Shown in pieces: positions 39,184 through 44,151 of a stretch of DNA of 44,151 nucleotides. The notes under the pieces were generated by a model. That model saw only the letters and a list, made by a program, of their open reading frames with translations. It had not been told where the DNA came from and did no database searches. The translations under genes were made by a program, and so were the position numbers. Within the stretch, counting starts at the first letter, position 1. Every line of letters starts with the position of its first letter. Source of the DNA: Planctomycetota bacterium (GTDB lineage: Bacteria > Planctomycetota > Planctomycetia > Gemmatales > Gemmataceae); the NCBI GenBank assembly GCA_016191165.1, contig JACPPF010000175.1, forward strand, positions 1-44,151. Direction: 5' to 3'.

Positions 39184-39602
39184 ACGGTTTCGTACTCGAC
39201 ACGGACACGCTGACGCTTGCTCAGTTTGGCCATCACAAGATCGTGGCTCGAATGGCCACTCATCCCGAGTCGCAAATTCACGTCAACGTCGTAAGTTTTC
39301 AGGAGCAAATACAAGGCTGGCTTGGCCGATTCAAGAACATGAACTCGCCGTCAAAGATGGCCGACTGGTACGACCGCCGGGTAACGCGAATTTTTCCTGT
39401 GTGGCGGCGTTTTCCCCTGCTCGGCTTTTCGGAGCCCGCCATCCTGCGATTTGAGCAATTTCGTTCGCTTCGTCTCAATGTTGGTCTGATGGACCTTCGC
39501 ATTGTCGCCATTGCGGTTGAAAACAGCCTGACGCTGGTTACACGCAATCAGACTGATTTTTCTCGCGTGCCAGGCCTCACGACTGAAGATTGGTCCCTTT
39601 GA
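39180..39602 (+). CDS. PIN-domain ribonuclease toxin (VapC-like)
   Basis: The 140-residue protein has the PIN fold. It has an N-terminal 'VLDTDTLTLAQFG' with the first acidic residues, a glutamate near the middle in 'VSFQEQIQGWL', and a C-terminal 'MDLRIVAIAVENSLTLVTRN' and 'DFSRVPGL' with the last acidic residues. VapC toxins cleave tRNA or rRNA when released by their antitoxin. The pair probably forms an autoregulated operon. The next gene, a haemoglobin, starts 11 bp downstream. Confidence 0.88.
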   Translation: MNGFVLDTDTLTLAQFGHHKIVARMATHPESQIHVNVVSFQEQIQGWLGRFKNMNSPSKMADWYDRRVTRIFPVWRRFPLLGFSEPAILRFEQFRSLRLNVGLMDLRIVAIAVENSLTLVTRNQTDFSRVPGLTTEDWSL

Positions 39603-39612
39603 GAGAAAATCC

Positions 39613-39999
39613 ATGCCACAATCCCCAACGCTCTACGAACGCCTCGGCGGCGTTTACGCCATTGCGACCGTGGTCGATGATTTCATCGACCGCGTGATGA
39701 AGAACCCCATCCTCAATGCCAATCCCAAGGTGGACGAGGCGCACCACAAGGTTCCGCCGTCCGGGTTCAAATACCTCGTCACGGAAATGGTCTGCTGGGC
39801 AACCGGCGGGCCGCAAAAATATACCGGTAAGTCGATGCGCGACTCGCACGCCCACCTCGACATCACGGAACCCGAATGGCAAGCCTTCCTGCAGGATGCG
39901 CGCGATTGCTTCGCCAAGTTCAACGTCCCGGCCCAGGAGCAGAGCGAACTTTTCGCGATCATCGAGAGCACCAAGGGCGATATTGTCGTCAAGAAATAG
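39613..39999 (+). CDS. Truncated haemoglobin, group I (N)
   Basis: The 128-residue protein is a 2-on-2 globin with 'TLYERLGGVYAIATVVDDFI', the glycine pair near the E helix, 'TGGPQKYTGKSM', and the proximal histidine in 'DSHAHLDIT' (His79). The lysine/threonine rich end 'KGDIVVKK' is short. Group I proteins bind O2 and NO and often act as NO dioxygenases. It lies directly after the toxin-antitoxin pair but probably has its own signals. The following gap contains a palindrome. Confidence 0.92.
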   Translation: MPQSPTLYERLGGVYAIATVVDDFIDRVMKNPILNANPKVDEAHHKVPPSGFKYLVTEMVCWATGGPQKYTGKSMRDSHAHLDITEPEWQAFLQDARDCFAKFNVPAQEQSELFAIIESTKGDIVVKK

Positions 40000-40029
40000 C
40001 CTCCTCATTCCCAGAAGCCTCCGAGCGAG

Positions 40030-40050
40030 CCGGCGGGCTTGTCCCGCCGG
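40030..40050. repeat. Perfect hairpin after the haemoglobin gene
   Basis: CCGGCGGG-CTTGT-CCCGCCGG is the same loop type (GGGCTTGTCCC) as the hairpin at 18802-18822, so both belong to one repeat family. Confidence 0.8.
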
Positions 40051-40203
40051 TCCCGGGGGCCGGAGTAAATGGGAAAGCCTGATAAGGCCTGATACCGCTT
40101 GCTTGCGTCGGGCGGGATAATCGGCCTAGCCAATTCGCGGCGGTTTTGGCAAGATGCCTGGCCGTAACCTCGTGCGCCTCCGTTGTTCCGAGCAAGGATG
40201 CTC

Positions 40204-41247
40204 ATGCCAGCGACCCTCACACCTGAAATTCCGGCTGCCTCGACCGATCCCATCGTCAGACCCCGGCGCGGCTGGCGGGCCGGGTTGCTCTTGCTTTGCC
40301 TGGTTGCCTTGCTTACCTGGCCAGCGTGGAAGATTGGCTGGATCTACCTGGTTGGCAATATCCACGAAGTCATCCCAGGCCAGCTTTACCGGGGCGCCCA
40401 GCCTACCGCGCAATCCCTGGAAGATCTCATCGATCGCCACGGCATTCGCACCGTGCTCAACACGCGCGGCTGCTGCTGGCCGGACCCGTGGTACATCGCC
40501 GAGGCGGAGTTATGCCAGCGCCGCGGCGTCAACCTCGAAGACGTCTCCTTCTCGGCTGTTCACTTGCCTTCGCGCGATGAACTTTTGGTTCTGATCGACG
40601 TGCTCGACCGCGCGGAGAAGCCGATCTTCGTTCACTGCCGGCATGGCGCGGATCGCACCGGCATCGCCGCCATGACCGCCATGCTTTTGGAGGAAGGGAC
40701 GAGCTACGACGTTGCCCGCCGCCAACTCGGCCTGGATTATGGACACCTTTCGCTCGGCAAGACGGGCCGGCTCGACCAGTGTTTCCAGGGCTACGCCGAC
40801 TGGCTGGGCGAAATCCACGCCGAACACTCCCCGGCCAGGTTCCGCCACTGGGTCCGCCATGAATATCGGGGGGCCTGGTGCGATGCTCGCTTCGATAAAG
40901 TTGAGAGACTGTCGGGAGCGCCGCGCCTCGGGCAGGCGCTGGAGTATCGCGTCGTCGTCCACAATACAAGCCGGGCGCCCTGGCGGTTCACGCCGTTAAA
41001 AACCGCGGGTAACCACGTCATCGTGCGGCTCTATGACGAGAAGCAGGAGATGGTCTTTGAGGGGCGCGGGGGCATGTTGAACAAGGTGGTCGCGCCTGGT
41101 GACCGGATTGAGCTTCTGGTCCGCGTGCCGCCGATCAATCAGGCCGGGCACTATCGGGTGTTCATGGACATGATGGACGAGGGGCATTGCTGGTTTCAGC
41201 AAACCGGTTCGGAACCCTGGGAAGAGGAGTTTGAGTTACGTGAGTAA
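40204..41247 (+). CDS. Membrane-anchored dual-specificity-type phosphatase
   Basis: The 347-residue protein has an N-terminal membrane helix (residues 27-42). A dual-specificity phosphatase domain follows with 'RGAQPTAQSLEDLIDRHGIR' and the signature C-x5-R in 'VHCRHGADRTG' (Cys145, Arg151). A strand-rich C-terminal domain starts near residue 240. Similar proteins dephosphorylate tyrosine/serine or lipid substrates. I chose the ATG at 40204 after AAGGA; the ATG at 40198 and TTG at 40183 are in frame. It overlaps the next gene by eight bases. With the flippase-like and glycosyltransferase genes it forms an envelope-related operon. Confidence 0.82.
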   Translation: MPATLTPEIPAASTDPIVRPRRGWRAGLLLLCLVALLTWPAWKIGWIYLVGNIHEVIPGQLYRGAQPTAQSLEDLIDRHGIRTVLNTRGCCWPDPWYIAEAELCQRRGVNLEDVSFSAVHLPSRDELLVLIDVLDRAEKPIFVHCRHGADRTGIAAMTAMLLEEGTSYDVARRQLGLDYGHLSLGKTGRLDQCFQGYADWLGEIHAEHSPARFRHWVRHEYRGAWCDARFDKVERLSGAPRLGQALEYRVVVHNTSRAPWRFTPLKTAGNHVIVRLYDEKQEMVFEGRGGMLNKVVAPGDRIELLVRVPPINQAGHYRVFMDMMDEGHCWFQQTGSEPWEEEFELRE

Positions 41248-42229
41248 ATACATTCGCATTGCGGTCAGCGCCATTCTCCTAACGGTGATCGCCTGGCGCA
41301 CGGACTGGAGCGTTGTTGCCGACAAGTTTGCCAACCTCGAAATCGGGTTTTGGTTGGCGGCGGTGGGGGTGCTCGTGGCGGCGCAGTTCGTCAGCGCCCG
41401 GCGCTGGCAGATTTTCGCGCGCGAGCTGCGCTTCGGGCAAACGCTGCGTCAGTATTCCGCCTACTACTTCATTGGCATGTATTTCAATCTGGCGTTGCCG
41501 ACGTCCGTGGGCGGGGATGTGATGCGCGTCTTTTTTCTGGACGCGAAGTCGGGCCGAAAATTGGCGGCGTTCGCCAGCGTCCTTCTGGACCGCGCCAACG
41601 GCCTGGTCGTCCTGATCGCGATGGCGTGCCTGGGCGTGTTGATCGCGCCGGTGGCGTTGCCGTGGTGGATTCACGCCTGCGTCTGGGGCGTCGCCGGCGC
41701 CGCGGTGGTCGGGATCGCGCTCTTGCCCGTCGTGCAGAACGCGCGGTTCCTGCCCGTGCAGCGCCGCCAGCAGATCAAGACGATGATTCTGCTCATGCGC
41801 ATTCCCAGGGTGTTTTTTGGCACGACGGCCATGTCGATTCTCGTCCAGGCCTTTGGCGTGTTCACGCTGTGGCTGGTTAGCTTGAGTCTTGGCCTGGAGA
41901 TTCCGATCGCGTATTGCTGCGTCCTCGGACCGATGGTTTCGCTGTTGACCTTGTTGCCGATCAGCGTCAATGGCATGGGCGTGCGCGAACTGGGGACGGT
42001 CGTCTTCCTCGCGCCAATGGGCGTGGATGCCGACTCTGCCAAGACCCTGGCTTTCTTGTGGTTTGCCGTCAATGTCGCCGTCAGTTTGCTGGGCGGCCTG
42101 GTCTATCTCGCGGGCGCGTATCCGAAGGCCCAGGCCGCGCCGGATGAAAAGGAAGGGACTGCCGATCATGGACCTGTCGATCGTGATTCCGATCAAGGAC
42201 GAGAAGGACAACATCAAAAGGCTGCATGA
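41240..42229 (+). CDS. Flippase-like integral membrane protein (LPG_synthase_TM/AglD family)
   Basis: The 329-residue protein has about eight membrane helices. The family motifs are 'YYFIGMYFNLALPTSVGGD', 'DRANGLVVLIAMACLG' and 'LPISVNGMGVRELG'. This family includes the membrane half of lysyl-phosphatidylglycerol synthase and AglD-type partners. These act with polyprenyl-phosphate glycosyltransferases, possibly flipping lipid-linked sugars. GTG at 41240, ten bases after GAGGAG, is the better start than TTG at 41231. The last 20 codons lie over the start of the glycosyltransferase gene in another frame and look like filler. Confidence 0.85.
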   Translation: MSKYIRIAVSAILLTVIAWRTDWSVVADKFANLEIGFWLAAVGVLVAAQFVSARRWQIFARELRFGQTLRQYSAYYFIGMYFNLALPTSVGGDVMRVFFLDAKSGRKLAAFASVLLDRANGLVVLIAMACLGVLIAPVALPWWIHACVWGVAGAAVVGIALLPVVQNARFLPVQRRQQIKTMILLMRIPRVFFGTTAMSILVQAFGVFTLWLVSLSLGLEIPIAYCCVLGPMVSLLTLLPISVNGMGVRELGTVVFLAPMGVDADSAKTLAFLWFAVNVAVSLLGGLVYLAGAYPKAQAAPDEKEGTADHGPVDRDSDQGREGQHQKAA

Positions 42230-43145
42230 GCGCATCAGCGACGCGCTGCGTGGTTTGCCTTGCAACTACGAGATCGTGCTCGTCGATGACGGCAGCACGG
42301 ACGGATCACACCTCGAACTCGAGGCGCTGGCCGCCGTTGACACCCGCGTCAAGGTGGTGCGCCTGCGCCGCAACTTCGGGCAGTCGGCCGCGATGCAGGC
42401 CGGCATCGACTTTGCCGCGGGCGAGGTCATCGTCACCATGGACGGCGATCTGCAAAACGACCCGGCCGACATCCCGATGATGCTTGACACGCTCAACCGC
42501 GGCGACTTTGACGCCGTCTTCGGACTGCGCGCCAACCGCCAGGACACGTTCATCAATCGCAAGCTGCCCAGCCAGATCGGCAACTGGCTGATCCGCAAGG
42601 TGACCGGCGTCGAAGTCAAGGACCTCGGCTGCACGTTGCGGGCCATCAAGAGCGACCTGGCCAAAACGCTCTCGCTCTACGGCGAGATGCACCGCTTCAT
42701 CCCGGTGCTGGTGCAACACGCCGGGGCCAAGGTGGTTCAGGTTCCGGTGAAGCATCATCCGCGCACCGCCGGGCAGACGAAGTACAACATCACGCGCACC
42801 TTTCGAGTGATGCTCGATCTGATCACCGTCAAATTCATGCAGAGCTACATGACCCGCCCGATGCACGTCATGGGCCTGGCCGGCATGGTGGCGATGTTCT
42901 TGGGCCTGTGCAGCCTGGTCGGTTGCGCGATCATGAAATGGGTGGACGGCACGTCGATGATCCGCAGCCCCCTCTTGCACCTGAGCGTCATGCTCGAACT
43001 GATCGGTGTGCAGGTCATCTCGATGGGCTTGCTGGGCGAACTCATCATGCGCACCTACTACGAAAGCCAGGGCAAGCGCGCGTATCTGGTGCGTTCGACT
43101 TTGAACGTGACGGCGCCCGCGTTGGACGGACGTCGGGCCGCGTGA
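42168..43145 (+). CDS. Family 2 glycosyltransferase, polyprenyl-phosphate type
   Basis: The 325-residue protein has a GT-A domain with 'VIPIKDEKDNIKRL', 'IVLVDDGSTDGS', 'RNFGQSAAMQAGID' and the metal-binding 'DGDLQNDP'. Two C-terminal membrane helices follow. This is the DPM1/GtrB/ArnC layout, transferring a sugar from a nucleotide sugar to polyprenyl phosphate. The ATG at 42168 starts 62 bp before the upstream stop, and AAGGAAGGG provides a site inside the flippase gene. The overlap implies coupled translation of the pair, fitting a lipid-linked sugar pathway at the inner membrane. Confidence 0.92.
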   Translation: MDLSIVIPIKDEKDNIKRLHERISDALRGLPCNYEIVLVDDGSTDGSHLELEALAAVDTRVKVVRLRRNFGQSAAMQAGIDFAAGEVIVTMDGDLQNDPADIPMMLDTLNRGDFDAVFGLRANRQDTFINRKLPSQIGNWLIRKVTGVEVKDLGCTLRAIKSDLAKTLSLYGEMHRFIPVLVQHAGAKVVQVPVKHHPRTAGQTKYNITRTFRVMLDLITVKFMQSYMTRPMHVMGLAGMVAMFLGLCSLVGCAIMKWVDGTSMIRSPLLHLSVMLELIGVQVISMGLLGELIMRTYYESQGKRAYLVRSTLNVTAPALDGRRAA

Positions 43146-43579
43146 CCGCCGGCCGAAGGAGGAATAAGTGAATAGTCGTATCTGCAACCCCAATCCTTGA
43201 TTCGTAGCCATTTACGGCGAGTTTCAGAAGCACTGTTCACGAAACGGGGGTGGTACCCCGACGGTCTTGCGTCCCCCGAATGGCGCAACCGCCTTGCGCC
43301 GCGGCTAACCGCAAAAACCCTGGTTTTTTCCAAGTTTTCGCACGCCGCTAGCAGCGGACGGTGGAGGCTTATGTCACCGCGGTGGCGAAGCTGGCGCGCC
43401 GCGGTAGCGTCAGGCGCGGAACACGACACCTCGTAAGCCACGGCGAGCGCCGGTGTCGGTTTGCGAAACATCCTGCCGCCCGGCGTCCGGGGTGCGCGCC
43501 GGGGGCCGTTTTTGCCTTCGCGGCGCAGGTCCGGTTGCTTGCCGCCGCGCCGGAAAATTCCGTCGGCCCACGAAAATCG
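43146..43579. other. Intergenic region, no gene recognised
   Basis: A strong AAGGAGGAATAAGTG after the glycosyltransferase opens only a ten-codon frame. The rest has no coding character. Short GC-rich inverted repeats are present but none long enough to name. Confidence 0.4.
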
Positions 43580-43608
43580 TTGACAGTTCCTCGCTTGACC
43601 GGTTAGAT
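43580..43608 (+). promoter_or_regulatory. Consensus-like promoter in the gap before the last gene
   Basis: TTGACA (43580-43585), a 17-base spacer and TTAGAT (43603-43608) form a good sigma-70-type promoter. It is followed by no ORF for 170 bases and by a small hairpin TTCAG-TTCAC-CTGAA-TTTTA at 43661-43680. A short RNA of about 65 bases is one reading. Confidence 0.5.
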
Positions 43609-43678
43609 TACACCGGTCGCGGCGTTCCTGCTCCATAGCAACTGGCTGTGGCACCCGCGGTTCAGTTCACCTGAATTT

Positions 43679-43746
43679 TATCCTGCGTGCTCCGCGACGA
43701 CACGAAAGCACGGCAGTGATTTGTTGCACGCGGAGCACGCAGGATA
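43679..43746. repeat. Perfect 18-bp palindrome overlapping a promoter
   Basis: Arms 43679-43696 and 43729-43746 (TATCCTGCGTGCTCCGCG and its complement) are perfect. The right arm runs into the TATAAT box of the promoter at 43721-43750. Confidence 0.9.
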
Positions 43747-43750
43747 TAAT
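43721..43750 (+). promoter_or_regulatory. Promoter of the 43783 gene
   Basis: TTGTTG (43721-43726), an 18-base spacer and a perfect TATAAT (43745-43750). The start codon is 33 bases downstream. The -10 box shares bases with the palindrome's right arm. Confidence 0.6.
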
Positions 43751-43782
43751 CCTTAACGTTCGGCCACAAAAAGGCGCTGCCA

Positions 43783-44049
43783 ATGGATGACGAAATCGAC
43801 CACAAAGACGCGCCGCCAACGGATTACGATTTGGCCCGTGCAAAAGTACTCCTCCATGACTTGGAGCACATCGGCAGGGGATGCGCTCCGGGCATCGAGT
43901 TGGTTCCGTCGGCTGATGGTGGGACGCCTGTCCATGGCACTGCCACGCGCCTCGGGTTGTTACGGCTCGCTATCCGGCTTGGCAATGCGGCCCTCGCGCC
44001 CCAACCTGTGGTTGAACTAAACCGCTCGGTGGTGGTCACTTCCCTGTAG
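43783..44049 (+). CDS. Hypothetical protein, 3' end replaced by the mobile element
   Basis: The 88-codon frame has no recognised domain. It opens M-D-D-E-I-D-H-K-D and contains 'DLARAKVLLHDLEHIGRG'. Its last ten codons are encoded by the repeated element tract, because the host sequence ends at GGTTGAAC (44010-44017). The same tract, read in one frame, would give V-E-L-N-R-x-x-V-V-T-S-L at the left end too. The true protein is therefore longer and its natural C-terminus unknown. The promoter at 43721 supports a real gene. Confidence 0.5.
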   Translation: MDDEIDHKDAPPTDYDLARAKVLLHDLEHIGRGCAPGIELVPSADGGTPVHGTATRLGLLRLAIRLGNAALAPQPVVELNRSVVVTSL

Positions 44050-44151
44050 AACCAAGCGCGACCTCGGCGTTGAAATCGACGCCGGGGTTTTTCTTTTTCC
44101 TTTCGGATGCTTATGCTGGCTTCACCTGGCGCGTTCTTTTACGCGAGGAGA
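44018..44151 (+). mobile_element. Terminus of a mobile element, right copy
   Basis: From TAAACCGCT after GGTTGAAC the sequence follows the left-end copy: GGTGGTCACTTCCCTGT, the GCGACCTCGGCG hairpin block, a T-rich run, and a leader ending in GCGAGGAGA. That last string is the ribosome-binding site of the recombinase gene in the left copy, so its ATG would lie just past the window edge. The copies diverge in the leader, so these are two different family members and not one sequence seen twice. Confidence 0.6.
44063..44098 (+). terminator. Rho-independent terminator inside the element end
   Basis: CGGCGT-TGAAATCG-ACGCCG followed by GGGGTTTTTCTTTTT, identical to the hairpin at the left end. Confidence 0.75.

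Noticed and set aside
43783-44049. Similarity of the C-terminal 'PVVELNR' to the helical tail of certain ECF sigma factors
   Set aside because: Most of that motif spans the junction with the mobile element, so the resemblance is accidental.

Overview
The window reads as chromosomal DNA of a planctomycete, most likely of the Gemmataceae or Gemmatales. The evidence is the high GC content with long intergenic palindromes, an ECF sigma factor followed by a giant Ser/Thr kinase carrying an anti-sigma-like zinc finger and WD40 repeats, DUF1501 remnants with a Tat leader, MJ0042-type zinc ribbons, a secreted putative-Ig protein with the planctomycete N-terminal LEDR motif, ASPIC/UnbV and FG-GAP proteins, and an archaeal-type ornithine cyclodeaminase. 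This assignment is an inference from gene content; there is no rRNA in the window.

Both ends of the window are the same kind of junction. A host ORF stops at GGTTGAAC, and a conserved ~140-180 bp tract follows, with a strong terminator hairpin. At the left end the tract leads into the first codons of a tyrosine-recombinase-like gene; the right end stops just where that gene should begin. The two junctions are inverted relative to each other and face outwards. The window is therefore probably a stretch between two copies of one mobile element, perhaps an IS91-like element with an integrase.

Layout. 0-4.7 kb: truncated AIPR-like gene, secreted esterase, PhyH-type dioxygenase, DUF1501 pseudogene, integrase remnant beside tRNA-Ala(GGC), and nnrD. 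4.8-7.9 kb: zinc-ribbon membrane protein, then a two-gene minus-strand unit for arginine dihydrolase plus ornithine cyclodeaminase (arginine to ornithine to proline). 8-18.7 kb: ECF sigma factor, a 1602-residue kinase and an ASPIC/UnbV lipoprotein; two opposite-strand genes (LRR and putative-Ig) lie between diverged duplicate copies of the old kinase/ASPIC junction. 18.9-21.5 kb: two consecutive minus-strand genes, a thioredoxin-like exported protein and an FG-GAP exported protein. Each is interrupted by one in-frame TGA followed by a hairpin at the bacterial SECIS distance, so they are candidate selenoproteins. 21.6-24.5 kb: FmdB-like zinc ribbon, rhomboid protease, a small exported protein, TatA and tRNA-Val(CAC). 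24.6-28.2 kb: DUF1501 fragment, a duplicated mutS start, a small overlapping gene pair and mutS. 28.3-35 kb: HEAT-type exported protein, lysA, NAD-dependent epimerase and an ABC-2-like membrane protein. 35.2-37.3 kb: a sigma-54 promoter ahead of DksA/TraR-like, cytidylate-kinase-like and YHS-like genes. 37.5-38.8 kb: cysH (APS-reductase type) with an Rrf2 regulator. 38.9-40 kb: a VapBC-like toxin-antitoxin pair and a truncated haemoglobin. 40.2-43.1 kb: an overlapping operon of phosphatase, flippase-like membrane protein and polyprenyl-phosphate glycosyltransferase.

Throughout, long perfect or near-perfect palindromes (REP-like) occupy intergenic gaps. In several places they enter genes: one lies in frame inside the cyclodeaminase gene, one in the kinase linker, and the same palindrome family supplies the stop codons of the sigma factor and mutS. 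The most unusual signal is the tandem pair of in-frame TGA genes.
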